This document shows positions 56,127 through 64,000 of a stretch of 64,000 bases of DNA, piece by piece. A program made the position numbers and the translations under genes. The DNA is taken from NCBI RefSeq assembly GCF_001679645.1, contig NZ_LRUN01000001.1, positions 186,001-250,000 on the forward strand. Reading direction: 5' to 3'. Under the pieces are notes generated by a model. That model did not search any database. It was not told where the DNA came from and saw nothing but the letters and a program-made list of their open reading frames with translations. Within the stretch, counting starts at the first letter, position 1, and each line of letters begins with the position of its first letter. This stretch comes from Pseudomonas bananamidigenes. Lineage in GTDB: Bacteria; Pseudomonadota; Gammaproteobacteria; Pseudomonadales; Pseudomonadaceae.

Positions 56127-57116
56127 TTAGCGGGATAAGGAATCGATCAGTCCGCCGGCGAGGGCCAGTTGCCACAACCCACGCTCGGTAGCCTGTTCCG
56201 CCAGAGTCACTCGGGCGAAACCGCAGGCATCAAGGGCGCGGCTGTATCGGGCGCACAACTGCGTGTTGCCGATGAGGATGATCGAAGGAAGAGGTGCGCT
56301 GTTGCGCCGGCGTCGTTGCACGGTGGCCAATGCTGTCAGTTCATGACCGATCAGCAACCCGGACAGATAGTCCGGTTGTGCGGTGGCGCTGAGTTCACCG
56401 GTCAGGCCCAGGCTGCGGGCGCTGAACAATGTCGATAGCACACCGATCTCGCCTTCCTCCGACAACGCTACCTGCACACCGCGTTCAAAGGCCTCGGCGT
56501 CGAACGTCGCGCTGTGCTGTTGGGTACGGCCAAGAATGCTGTGTTCGCTGAGCACAGCGAACACTTCGCCAGTCATGAAGGTGTCGAAGCGGGTGATGCA
56601 GCCGTCGGCCACCTCCACCCATTTCGAATGACTGCCCGGCAGGCCGATCAACAGATCATTGCCCGCCTCGACCGGCAGATTCTGCAGGACGCCGAGGACC
56701 TGGGTTTCTTCGCCGCGCATCACATTCGGCAATGTTGAACGCTGAATCACACCCGGCACGATATGCACATCGACACCGCGAAGGCTGTGTACGGTCAGCA
56801 GGGATTTTCCGAGATCGGCCACGTTGGCCGGCGTATCGCGGTAGGTTGCTTCGCGCCAGCCCTGGGCGCTGCCGACCATGCCGCAGGCGATCACCGGCAA
56901 GTCGGGCTGCGCATCGAGCCAGTCACCGCACGCCTCGTCGAATGCCAGTTCAAATCCATCGGCGCATTCACGACCGTGGAGGGGTCGCGGCGTCTTCGGC
57001 AACTGCATGATCCCGAACGACAGCGAACGCTGCGCCAGTACCTGTCCGCCCGTCCCGAGTTTGTAAGCACGCAGAGAGGTCGTCCCCCAATCGAGCGCGA
57101 TCAATTGCGCCAGCAT
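56127..57116 (-). CDS. dgoK: 2-dehydro-3-deoxygalactonokinase
   Basis: 329 residues. ALDWGTTSLRAYKLG at the start is the phosphate-binding loop; CGMVGSAQGWREATY near residue 79 and VIQRSTLPNVMRGEETQVLGVL near 142 fit DgoK, as does LIGLPGSHSKWVEVADG. Phosphorylates 2-dehydro-3-deoxygalactonate. First gene of the dgo operon; a palindrome 83 bases upstream (57199-57213) is a candidate operator. Confidence 0.94.
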   Translation of the reverse strand: MLAQLIALDWGTTSLRAYKLGTGGQVLAQRSLSFGIMQLPKTPRPLHGRECADGFELAFDEACGDWLDAQPDLPVIACGMVGSAQGWREATYRDTPANVADLGKSLLTVHSLRGVDVHIVPGVIQRSTLPNVMRGEETQVLGVLQNLPVEAGNDLLIGLPGSHSKWVEVADGCITRFDTFMTGEVFAVLSEHSILGRTQQHSATFDAEAFERGVQVALSEEGEIGVLSTLFSARSLGLTGELSATAQPDYLSGLLIGHELTALATVQRRRRNSAPLPSIILIGNTQLCARYSRALDACGFARVTLAEQATERGLWQLALAGGLIDSLSR

Positions 57117-57198
57117 CGCTTCACCTGTTTTGTTATTGGCAGTGAGTGAGCCGGACTATAAACCTGGGCGCAGCAAAATCTCAATATATAAATATCAT

Positions 57199-57213
57199 TC
57201 CCATATTATGGGA
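57199..57213. promoter_or_regulatory. Palindrome upstream of dgoK, candidate IclR operator
   Basis: TCCCATATTATGGGA: perfect seven-base arms around one central T, in an AT-rich stretch (57183-57210) that stands out from the GC-rich surroundings. Size and symmetry suit an IclR dimer. It lies 83-97 bases before the dgoK start. Confidence 0.6.
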
Positions 57214-57220
57214 TTCGAGC

Positions 57221-57259
57221 AAAAAAAATACTGCAGGCTGAAACAGCGCCTGCAGTATT
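57221..57259 (-). terminator. Intrinsic terminator after the GNAT gene
   Basis: Perfect twelve-base stem AATACTGCAGGC/GCCTGCAGTATT; the eight-A run at 57221-57228 is the U-tract on the minus strand. It separates the GNAT gene from the dgo promoter. Confidence 0.92.
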
Positions 57260-57270
57260 GTCGGTGCGGC

Positions 57271-57753
57271 TCAATTGCCCTCGGCAAACTCCCGTAGCAC
57301 CTTGCCATCCATGCGATACCTCACCCACTCTTCCTGCGGCTGGGCACCGAGGGATTTGTAGAATTCGATGGCCGGGGTGTTCCAGTCCAGAACGCTCCAC
57401 TCGAAGCGGCCGCAGTCGTTGGCGCAGGCGATTTTCGCGAGGTGGCGCAACAAGGTTTTGCCGGCGCCGCCGCCCCGTTGCTCCGGGGTAATGTAGAGGT
57501 CTTCGAGGTACAGGCAATTGCTGCCCAGCCAGGTCGAATAGCTGAAGAAAAACACCGCGAAACCGATCGGCAGCCCATCACGCAGGCAGATCAGGCCGTG
57601 GGCGGTGGCGCCTTCGCTGAACAGGCTGCGCTCGATGTCGGCGACGCTGGCGATGACTTCGTGACGGGCCTTTTCGAAGTCTGCAAGTTCAGTGATGAAC
57701 GCGAGGATTTGCGGCGCATCGCTGGGGGTCGCCGGGCGGATTTCGATCGTCAT
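57271..57753 (-). CDS. GNAT-family N-acetyltransferase
   Basis: 160 residues. MTIEIRPATPSDAPQILAFITELADFEK, YLEDLYITPEQRGGGAGKTLLRHLA (acetyl-CoA loop near residues 85-100) and LDWNTPAIEFYKSLGA are typical of the spermidine/diamine-type or YhhY-like acetyltransferases. The acceptor is unknown. ATG at 57753 with AAGG upstream; the extension to 57825 lacks support. A strong terminator follows. Confidence 0.88.
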   Translation of the reverse strand: MTIEIRPATPSDAPQILAFITELADFEKARHEVIASVADIERSLFSEGATAHGLICLRDGLPIGFAVFFFSYSTWLGSNCLYLEDLYITPEQRGGGAGKTLLRHLAKIACANDCGRFEWSVLDWNTPAIEFYKSLGAQPQEEWVRYRMDGKVLREFAEGN

Positions 57754-57863
57754 GGACGGGCCTTGTCGGAAATAGGAAAACGCCATACTAAGGCGGCACG
57801 CCGCGCTCGTCACATGGCAAAGCAAACACTACCCTACTCAATCACAGAAACACGGCGATCCGT

Positions 57864-57965
57864 GTGGGAGCGAGCTTGCTCGCGAAGGCGTCCCGCCAGT
57901 CGATGGAGGTATTGCCTGTGCCGAGGTCTTCGTCGGATCGCCGCCCGGAGCAAGCTCGCTCCCAC
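57864..57965. repeat. REPIN, right arm degenerate
   Basis: Left arm 57864-57886 is a full REP (GTGGGAGCGAGCTTGCTCGCGAA type); the right arm, about 57945-57965, is altered at its inner end (CGGAGCAAGCTCGC). Lies between the divergent GNAT and HD genes. Confidence 0.85.
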
Positions 57966-57995
57966 AAGGATTGTTGTTTGCTTCATAGGACATGC

Positions 57996-58649
57996 ATGAA
58001 CACGATCGCTTTTGAACCACTGGCCTCACTCGCCGCCGAAATTCTGCCCCACGCACTGGAACCGTCAGAGGATGGCGCTCACGATCTGTCTCACCTGCAA
58101 CGGGTCTGGCACAACGCACGCATCTTGCAGACTGAAGAAGGTGGCGACCTTGAGGTGCTGCTGGCGGCCGTGCTGCTGCACGATTGCGTGGCCGTGGAAA
58201 AGAACTCGCCATTGCGCTCACAGGCTTCGCGCCTGGCAGCGGAGAAAGCATCGACGGTGCTGGCAAACCTCAACTGGCCCGAAAACAAAATCAGCGTCGT
58301 CATCCACGCCATCGAAGCCCACAGCTTTTGCGCGAATATTTCCCCGCGCACCCTTGAAGCCAGAATCGTCCAGGACGCCGACCGTCTCGACTCCCTCGGC
58401 ATGCTCGGCGTCGCCCGCACCTTCTACACCGCCGGGCGAATGGGCAGCGCGCTGTACGACCCACGCGATCCAGAAGCCCGTGCAAGGGACTACGACGACA
58501 AGCGATTCTGCCTCGATCATTTCCAGACCAAACTGCTTCATCTGGCCGACGGTTTCCAGACCGCTGCCGGCCAGCGTCTGGCGCAGATCCGCCATCAACG
58601 CCTGAAAGGTTTCATGGAGCAATTCAAGGAGGAGATCGGCGTCGTCTGA
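57996..58649 (+). CDS. HD-domain phosphohydrolase
   Basis: 217 residues. HD metal ligands: H34-type in DGAHDLSHLQRVWHNARIL, the HD pair in AAVLLHDCVAVEK, and VQDADRLDSLGMLGVAR near residue 127. The family includes YedJ-like hydrolases acting on nucleotides; substrate unknown. The ATG at 57996 has AGGA six bases upstream; the in-frame extension back to 57864 is only REP sequence. Confidence 0.87.
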   Translation: MNTIAFEPLASLAAEILPHALEPSEDGAHDLSHLQRVWHNARILQTEEGGDLEVLLAAVLLHDCVAVEKNSPLRSQASRLAAEKASTVLANLNWPENKISVVIHAIEAHSFCANISPRTLEARIVQDADRLDSLGMLGVARTFYTAGRMGSALYDPRDPEARARDYDDKRFCLDHFQTKLLHLADGFQTAAGQRLAQIRHQRLKGFMEQFKEEIGVV

Positions 58650-58908
58650 AGGCGTTACTCCGGTGATTCACGATCCTGAGATCGCCAGGCTCAGACCTGA
58701 GCCACGGGCCTGACATCGTCGCCAGTCTGGTCAGCCCGGCACAACGGGGCCGTATCGAACTGGCTGATCACGATCGGGCGCCTGCTGTGGAGACAGTCCG
58801 AAAACAAAACCGCGCCGGCCAACTGAACCGTTCGTCGCTTATCAGGCACCATTGCGGAGCGAGGGCAGACCAAGACCATGTAAGGATTCCAATCACTGGA
58901 GGCACCCC

Positions 58909-59244
58909 ATGATCTCGTCAAGGTTGACTGCCCTCGTATTTGCCACACTGCTCAGTCCTGCGGTTTTTGCGGCCACCACCACCGCTGCCGGCACCGGTCC
59001 CACCGACCCGGTCGAACGCCCGAAAGCTCCTGCCATCCAGAGTGCCCCCGGCATGAACACCGACGGCTCGGGTGTGGAAAATGCCTTGCCGCCGGCCACC
59101 GGCACCGACCCGCGCACCCAGGGCAATGATCCTGGCCGTCAGGGTGGCACTTCCGGCAATCCCCTGCCGCCGGATAACTCAGGCGCCGGTACCGGCTCGA
59201 AAACCACGACCGGCGGCTCGGGCTCGGAAGGTGCAGGAAAGTAG
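58909..59244 (+). CDS. Small secreted Gly/Pro/Thr-rich protein
   Basis: 111 residues. Signal peptide MISSRLTALVFATLLSPAVFA, then a low-complexity, probably unstructured mature part rich in Thr, Gly, Pro and Asn (TGPTDPVERPKAP, GTDPRTQGNDPGRQGG, TTTGGSGSEGAGK). GGAGG ribosome site before the ATG. I do not recognise a function. First of three small plus-strand genes. Confidence 0.7.
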   Translation: MISSRLTALVFATLLSPAVFAATTTAAGTGPTDPVERPKAPAIQSAPGMNTDGSGVENALPPATGTDPRTQGNDPGRQGGTSGNPLPPDNSGAGTGSKTTTGGSGSEGAGK

Positions 59245-59282
59245 TTCGCCAACGCCCGATTCACATTCAGGAAAAGGTAACC

Positions 59283-59537
59283 ATGAACGACGATAAAAAC
59301 CTGGAAAAAGAAGTTCTCACCCATTTATTGCATGCCCACCCGAACGGACTGGGCAAGGAAGTGCTGGACAATTATCGGGGCGAGAAAGTCGTGGCGAGCG
59401 CCCTCGCCGCGCTGCAAGACCGTGGACTCATCCACCATGGCCACGTGACCTGTAACGAAGCAGGCGAGCACTCTCTGAACCTGCCCATCAAGCTCAGTGC
59501 AGCAGGCGTGGAAGCGGCCCGCAGACTCGACAGCTGA
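59283..59537 (+). CDS. Small winged-helix-like protein
   Basis: 84 residues, predicted helical with a winged-helix look (LEKEVLTHLLHAHPNGLGKEVLDNYRGEKVVASALAALQDRGLI followed by two strands). AGGAAAAGG upstream of the ATG. Not assigned to a family with certainty; it may be a small DNA-binding protein. Thirty-eight bases after the secreted-protein gene. Confidence 0.6.
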   Translation: MNDDKNLEKEVLTHLLHAHPNGLGKEVLDNYRGEKVVASALAALQDRGLIHHGHVTCNEAGEHSLNLPIKLSAAGVEAARRLDS

Positions 59538-59573
59538 CCACAGCACTCAAAACCTGGTGCAAGGAGAAATCCA

Positions 59574-59954
59574 ATGCCTCGTGGAAGCAAATCCAAATAC
59601 ACCGCCGAGCAAAAGCGCAAGGCCGAACACATTGAAGACAGTTATGAAAATAAAGGCGTATCGAAAGATGAAGCCGAGGCGCGGGCTTGGGCGACTGTCA
59701 ACAAACAGTCCGGCGGTGGCGAAAAGGCGGGTGGTTCCGGACGCCGGAAACCGGCGAGTGCCAAGTCTGAAGACCGCAAGGAGTCGGCACGGCGCGCAGC
59801 GGTGAGCCGTGAGGGACACTCGCGCAGCAGCAAGGCTTCGCGGGAAGCGCAGACGGTCGAGAGCCTGAGGAAAGAAGCGCGGGAGCGGAAGATTCCCGGA
59901 CGCTCGACCATGCGCAAGGATGAGTTGATAGCCGCGTTGCGCAAGGCGAGTTGA
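59574..59954 (+). CDS. Basic protein with Rho N-terminal-like (SAP-like) C-terminus
   Basis: 126 residues, strongly basic. N-terminus KYTAEQKRKAEHIEDSYENKGVSKDEAEARAWATVNKQSGGG is the pattern often labelled plasmid-stabilisation or ChaB-like; the C-terminus VESLRKEARERKIPGRSTMRKDELIAALRKAS is a Rho-N/SAP-like helical nucleic-acid-binding motif. AAGGAG ribosome site. A nucleoid or stress role is plausible but unproven. Confidence 0.75.
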   Translation: MPRGSKSKYTAEQKRKAEHIEDSYENKGVSKDEAEARAWATVNKQSGGGEKAGGSGRRKPASAKSEDRKESARRAAVSREGHSRSSKASREAQTVESLRKEARERKIPGRSTMRKDELIAALRKAS

Positions 59955-59995
59955 ATCAGGCCTTGTGCCGAATCTTCTGGACTCTTCGCGATCGA

Positions 59996-60925
59996 TCAGT
60001 GATCGCAAGTCTCAAGCATCAACGCATCGACTTCGGCGGAGCCCGGTGAGGTCGCCGGGCCCCAGCGGGTGACGGCCAACGCTGCGGCGGCGTTGGCGCG
60101 TCTGGCGGCTTCATCAGCCGCCAGACCTTGCGCCAGACCGGCAACGAATACTCCCGCATGCGCATCGCCTGCACCGTTGCTATCCACGGCCTGCACCTTG
60201 AAACCCGGCACATGCTGACGTTCGCCACGTTGATGAATCCAGCAACCCTGCGGCCCGTCGCGCACAACCATCAGCGCGCCCGCCGGCAGGTGCACGGCCA
60301 GGCGATCCAGCGCGGTCTCGATGTCGGCTGCGCCCGTGAAACGCAATGCCTCGACACTGTTGCTGGTCCACACGTCGATTCGCGGCAACAGCGCCCGCAT
60401 CATCGGTGAGTCCGGTGACTCCACCAGCGGACCCGGATCGAACACCACGTTGATTGCCTTCGGCAGCGCCAGCGTCCAGTCCAGCAACGACTGAGCCTTG
60501 CCGCCATGCAGCAGGCTGTAGCCACTGACGTAGACATAATCCCCCGCCTCCGCGGCAACGCTGTTCAGTTCTGCTGTCGTCACTTCACCTTCCGCACCGA
60601 TACAGGAAATGAAACTGCGCTCGGCGGATGCATCAGTCAGCGCCACGCAGATGCCGGTGTCGCGCTCGGCAGGTTGTTCGATGCCGATGCGGATGCCCTC
60701 GGCATTCATCGCTTGCCGCGCCAGATCACCGAAACGACCGCTGCCGTGGCGTCCGAGATAGACCACCGACAAACCATTGCGCACAGCGGCAGCCATCACA
60801 TTGAAGCCACCGCCGGCTTCGAAACTGGCGGACTGCGCCAACACGTCGCCGCCGATTTGCGGCAGCGACTCCACGGCCATGACCAGGTCGATGATGACCT
60901 GGCCGGTGTGCAACATCTTAGGCAT
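59996..60925 (-). CDS. PfkB-family sugar/nucleoside kinase
   Basis: 309 residues. Two PfkB signatures: FEAGGGFNVMAAAVRNGLSVVYLGRHGSG near residue 35 and AVDSNGAGDAHAGVFVAGLAQG near 245, with the catalytic Asp in GAGDAH. FDPGPLVE and VVRDGPQGCW also fit ribokinase-type enzymes. The ATG at 60925 overlaps the permease stop by eight bases; another in-frame ATG is at 60931. Comparable in position and family to E. coli YegV. Substrate not known; presumably the sugar released by the upstream glycohydrolase. Confidence 0.85.
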   Translation of the reverse strand: MPKMLHTGQVIIDLVMAVESLPQIGGDVLAQSASFEAGGGFNVMAAAVRNGLSVVYLGRHGSGRFGDLARQAMNAEGIRIGIEQPAERDTGICVALTDASAERSFISCIGAEGEVTTAELNSVAAEAGDYVYVSGYSLLHGGKAQSLLDWTLALPKAINVVFDPGPLVESPDSPMMRALLPRIDVWTSNSVEALRFTGAADIETALDRLAVHLPAGALMVVRDGPQGCWIHQRGERQHVPGFKVQAVDSNGAGDAHAGVFVAGLAQGLAADEAARRANAAAALAVTRWGPATSPGSAEVDALMLETCDH

Positions 60926-62384
60926 GAGCATTCTCGGTTTGCGCGGCGCGACGGTCTTTCGCACCGCCGAGCAGGAAGTAAATGCCGCCGGCCACCACGA
61001 AGGTCACGATCCAGCCGAGGCCGTTATGGCCCAGCCAGGAATCGGACAGGAAACCCTTGAACCAGATGTTTTCGGCGGTGGTGCCGATGGTGGTGAAACT
61101 GAAGCCCAGCACGATGGCAATCGCCCACGCGCCAAATGCACGCCACTCGATGCCGCCGCTGTACCAGTAGATGCTGTTCGGGCTGACGTCGAGCAAGTCT
61201 TTGGGGCTGTAGTAGTGACGGTGAATCAGATCGACCACGAAGATCCCGACCCACGCAGTGATCGGCACCGCCAGCAGCGAAATGAAGGTGATGAACGGGC
61301 CGTAGAAACTGTCGGCGATCAGCATGAAGTAGATCGAACCGGCGAAGATCGCGACGATGTCGACCACAACCGCGTACACGCGCTTGACCTTCAGACCAAG
61401 GGTCAACGTGGTCAGTCCGGCGGAGTACACCGACAGGTTGTTCGACAGCAGCAGACCGCCGAACGCGGTGATCAGATACGGCACGGCCATCCAGGTCGGC
61501 AGCATGTCGCGGATCGCCACGATCGGGTCAGTGGCCGAGGCCAGATCGTTGTTGCCCACCGACAGCAGACCGCCGAGGGTGATCAGCAGCACCAGCGGAA
61601 TCCCCGCGCCGAATGCCGCCGAAGCCATCAGTCGCACAGCCTTGACGCTGCGATGCTGATAGCGCGACATGTCGGCGCCGGCATTGGCCCAGCCAATCCC
61701 CGTGCCGGCGGCCATGGTGCCGATGCCGATGATCATCGCGCTCATCGGCGCCGGCGTGGCGTTGAACACCGCGCTCCAGTCGATGGTCGCGCAAAGGAAG
61801 CCACCGACCAGAATGTTCAGCGCGCCGAACACGTAGGTCGCCCACTTCTGGATCACCAGCAATGTGGCGTGGCCGAGACCGGACACCGACAGGGTCAGCA
61901 GCACGAAAATCGCGATGAAAATCAGGGTCAGCACCGGCGCGCTTTTGGCTTCCACCGGCGAGCCGAACAGGATCGAGCACAACGACAAAAGCACGAACGC
62001 CGCCGTGGTGGTGTTGACGGTCTCCCAGCCCAGGCGCGACATCAGTGACACCAGCGTCGGGCCGATATTGCCGCGCACACCGAAGATCGACCGGGACAAG
62101 GTCAGGCTCGGCGCACGACCGCGACGACCGGCAATCGAGATGATCCCCACCACTGCGAACGAACCGGCAGCACCAAGGATCGCGACGATGATCGCCTGCC
62201 AGATCGCCAGCCCGCGAAACGCCACCAGCGTGGCGCCCAGCGGCAGGCCGAGAATGGAAATATTGGCCGCGAACCAGACCCAGAACAGTTGCAGCGGATG
62301 GCCGTTGCACTCGCCTTCCGGCACTGGCTCGATGCCCCGGGTTTCCAGTTGCCCGGCACTTTGGCCGGCGTTCGATGAACTCAT
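60918..62384 (-). CDS. NCS1-family nucleobase/nucleoside permease
   Basis: 488 residues with about twelve transmembrane helices. FWVWFAANISILGLPLGATLV near residue 34, IAGRRGRAPSLTLSRSIFGVRGN near 84, and WANAGADMSRYQHRSVKAVRL near 225 match the cytosine/purine permease (CodB-like) branch of NCS1. AGGAG nine bases before the ATG at 62384. It lies between the ADP-ribosylglycohydrolase and kinase genes, and is the presumed importer of their substrate. Confidence 0.88.
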   Translation of the reverse strand: MSSSNAGQSAGQLETRGIEPVPEGECNGHPLQLFWVWFAANISILGLPLGATLVAFRGLAIWQAIIVAILGAAGSFAVVGIISIAGRRGRAPSLTLSRSIFGVRGNIGPTLVSLMSRLGWETVNTTTAAFVLLSLCSILFGSPVEAKSAPVLTLIFIAIFVLLTLSVSGLGHATLLVIQKWATYVFGALNILVGGFLCATIDWSAVFNATPAPMSAMIIGIGTMAAGTGIGWANAGADMSRYQHRSVKAVRLMASAAFGAGIPLVLLITLGGLLSVGNNDLASATDPIVAIRDMLPTWMAVPYLITAFGGLLLSNNLSVYSAGLTTLTLGLKVKRVYAVVVDIVAIFAGSIYFMLIADSFYGPFITFISLLAVPITAWVGIFVVDLIHRHYYSPKDLLDVSPNSIYWYSGGIEWRAFGAWAIAIVLGFSFTTIGTTAENIWFKGFLSDSWLGHNGLGWIVTFVVAGGIYFLLGGAKDRRAAQTENAHA

Positions 62385-62454
62385 GAGAGATGCTCCTGTT
62401 GCCCTTGTTGTGGTTGTCGGCAAGACGGATGGTTGAAGTGTGGCGGGCGGCGTT

Positions 62455-63453
62455 TCAGCGCAGCGCGAGGAGTCCTTTCACCAACGGTTCCAGCTCCAGA
62501 TCGTTGACGGTTTTGACGGTTTCAATCATCACCGCCGGCCAGCTCTCAAGGCCCAGACAGGCCCCGAGCATGGCGCCGAGAATCGCGGCGATGGTGTCAG
62601 TGTCGCCACCCAGGCTGGCGGCCAGGCACAGCGCGTCGAACGGCGTCATTTCACCGACCGCGACTTGCTGCGCGAGGGCGAACGACACCACCACCGATTC
62701 CTGTGAGGCGACCGAAGTGCCGATCACGTCGTACAGCAGATCTGCGAGCAGCACCGGGTCGCTCTCGACACTGATGCTGCGCGCCCAACTGATCCTGGAG
62801 GCGATGCGCCCGCCGGCCACCCAGTGCCCGTGTGATTCAGCCTGCTGGGCGATCTGCTGGCCGAGGTTGAGCGCCTCGCCCAGATCCACGCCGTTGATGC
62901 CGGCCGAAACCACGGCCGCCACCGCTGCCGCGCTGGCAATCCCCAGCGTGGTGTTGTGAGTGACCTGACAGGCCTGCACCACCGCCGCGATAAACCGCTC
63001 GGGGTCGGCAACATTCGCCGCGATCCCCACAGGGGTGATGCGCATCGCCGCGCCGTTGGTGGTGCCATAGCGTCCGGCCTCTTCCGGCGAATGGCCGGCG
63101 AGGATCATTTCGATCGCACGCTTGGTCGACGGACCGAGCAAGTCCTGCGAACCCTTGGCCTGCATCTGCGCTTCCCACTCGATCAGCCGTTGCGCGAGCA
63201 CCGCCGGCTCGATCCGCCCCGAGCCCTCGACCAGCAGCTCGCCGACCAGAATCGCCTGCTCGGTGTCGTCGGTGATCGAGCCCTTGGGCATGTTCGCGGC
63301 AATTGGCTGCAAGGGGCCGGCGTCTTGCAGGTCGGTGATCCGGCCGAAGCGTTGCCTGATGGTTTCGCGGTTCAGGGATTGCGTCGGCATGCCCAGCGCA
63401 TCGCCGAGGGCCAGGCCGTAAAACGCGCCGAGGGCACGGTCGAGTGCGGTCAT
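62455..63453 (-). CDS. ADP-ribosylglycohydrolase-family protein
   Basis: 332 residues. Di-metal motifs ITDDTEQAILVGE near residue 59 and GGDTDTIAAILGAMLGAC near 288 are intact, with GLALGDALGMP at the start. Members cleave N-glycosidic bonds of ADP-ribosylated or ribosylated compounds. The ATG overlaps the GntR stop (ATGA), indicating coupled translation. Comparable to E. coli YegU. Its true substrate here may be an imported nucleoside-like molecule and not ADP-ribosylated protein. Confidence 0.88.
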   Translation of the reverse strand: MTALDRALGAFYGLALGDALGMPTQSLNRETIRQRFGRITDLQDAGPLQPIAANMPKGSITDDTEQAILVGELLVEGSGRIEPAVLAQRLIEWEAQMQAKGSQDLLGPSTKRAIEMILAGHSPEEAGRYGTTNGAAMRITPVGIAANVADPERFIAAVVQACQVTHNTTLGIASAAAVAAVVSAGINGVDLGEALNLGQQIAQQAESHGHWVAGGRIASRISWARSISVESDPVLLADLLYDVIGTSVASQESVVVSFALAQQVAVGEMTPFDALCLAASLGGDTDTIAAILGAMLGACLGLESWPAVMIETVKTVNDLELEPLVKGLLALR

Positions 63454-64000
63454 TTCGATTCTCCGAACTGCAGGTGCAGACGAAAATGCACCGGGTCGAG
63501 CAGGCTTTCGACCTGCTCCATGAAACGGTTCTGCCGGTCGTAGGTGGTACGCAGTGCCTTGAGGAACACCGTGCCTTCGGGACGCCCCAGCAGTTCGGCG
63601 TCCACGGCGTTGAGCGGCTCGGCGCCGATCCATTGGTCGCCGCGCTCTCCGATGTAGCCGTAAGCGGCCAGGGTGACGGTCAGCGAATTGTCGATCAGAC
63701 CCACACGCGGCAGGCTTTCCAGGCCCCCGGTGGCGGGCATCAATGAGCGTTCGAGGGACACCAGCGTGCCGTCGCTGGAACGGCGGCGACGATCGAGGGT
63801 GATGAATTGGTCGGTGCCGAAGCGCGGCAGCAGATCAGGCCGGGTCACGGTCTCCAGGCGCAGCACTTCGGTGTTGATCAGCGCCCCGCTGTCGGCCAGG
63901 GCCTGGGCCCAGCCGCTGCGCTGATCGAGCACCACACCGTCGAAAGTGACGATGGAACCGACCCCGCTTTGCGTGGCGATGTAATTGCGCCGTTTCAGTT
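63450..64000 (-). CDS. GntR-family regulator, UTRA effector domain (5' end cut by window)
   Basis: About 183 C-terminal residues are visible. The piece beginning LKRRNYIATQSGVGSIVTFDG joins the winged helix, outside the window, to a UTRA domain (LERSLMPATGGLESLPRVGLIDNSLTVTLAAYGY, FLKALRTTYDRQNRFMEQVESLLDPVHFRLHLQF). HutC/FarR-type regulator, comparable in place to E. coli YegW. First gene of the glycohydrolase-permease-kinase operon, which it probably represses. The start and operator are not in view. Confidence 0.87.
   Translation of the reverse strand, partial: LKRRNYIATQSGVGSIVTFDGVVLDQRSGWAQALADSGALINTEVLRLETVTRPDLLPRFGTDQFITLDRRRRSSDGTLVSLERSLMPATGGLESLPRVGLIDNSLTVTLAAYGYIGERGDQWIGAEPLNAVDAELLGRPEGTVFLKALRTTYDRQNRFMEQVESLLDPVHFRLHLQFGESK

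Overview
This window looks like chromosomal DNA of a fluorescent Pseudomonas (P. fluorescens group). Gene content and order match Pseudomonas core blocks: mtnA-mtaD-ubiG-mupP-yciK; rbdA, an ABC exporter, trhO, bolA and fumC; the N-acetylglutaminylglutamine amide (NAGGN) operon; and etfBA facing the ETF-ubiquinone oxidoreductase gene. The sequence is GC-rich and carries four inverted REP doublets (REPINs) with the GCGAGC...GCTCGC core typical of this group. I saw no tRNA, rRNA, insertion sequence, prophage or CRISPR array.

Layout. 1-5.7 kb: methionine-salvage and methylthioadenosine genes, ubiquinone methylation, MurNAc-6-phosphate recycling and a diguanylate cyclase. 5.7-9.0 kb: a TenA/PqqC-like protein and a membrane PAS-GGDEF-EAL protein (RbdA-like). 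9.2-13.4 kb: a 1377-residue toxin-like protein whose C-terminus reads as a zinc deaminase-type domain. 13.4-20.4 kb: ABC exporter, DsbA-like protein, TrhO, BolA, a DUF2059 protein, a fumC gene broken by a one-base deletion, and a drug/metabolite transporter. 20.6-25.9 kb: a small protein, a thiolase, polyphosphate:AMP phosphotransferase and MnmC. 25.9-30.7 kb: a second giant protein, with leucine-rich repeats and a NEL-type E3 ubiquitin ligase domain. 31.0-35.8 kb: three-gene osmoprotectant operon. 35.8-43.6 kb: YheU, a CsrA paralogue, YnfA, an SDR, a DUF3309 peptide, an LTA-synthase-like sulfatase, a START protein, a YkgJ protein and a MocR regulator. 43.7-45.8 kb: two DUF4398-type lipoproteins (one with OmpA) and a periplasmic binding protein. 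45.8-49.7 kb: electron-transfer flavoprotein genes around a 525-base regulatory region. 49.8-57.2 kb: AraC regulator and alcohol dehydrogenase, then the whole D-galactonate pathway (dgoK, dgoA, dgoD, dgoT) with an IclR regulator. 57.3-60.0 kb: GNAT, HD and three small stress-type genes. 60.0-64.0 kb: GntR, ADP-ribosylglycohydrolase, NCS1 permease and PfkB kinase in overlapping order, resembling E. coli yegTUVW with a different permease.

The points most worth a second look are the two giant effector-like genes, each placed tail-to-tail against a core gene; the orphan deaminase-like toxin with no visible immunity gene; the uncharacterised glycohydrolase-permease-kinase operon; and the operator-rich etf intergenic region, which has a PsrA-type box touching a near-perfect sigma-70 promoter and a separate ACGTTAACGT palindrome. 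All calls are by reading alone; no database search was run.
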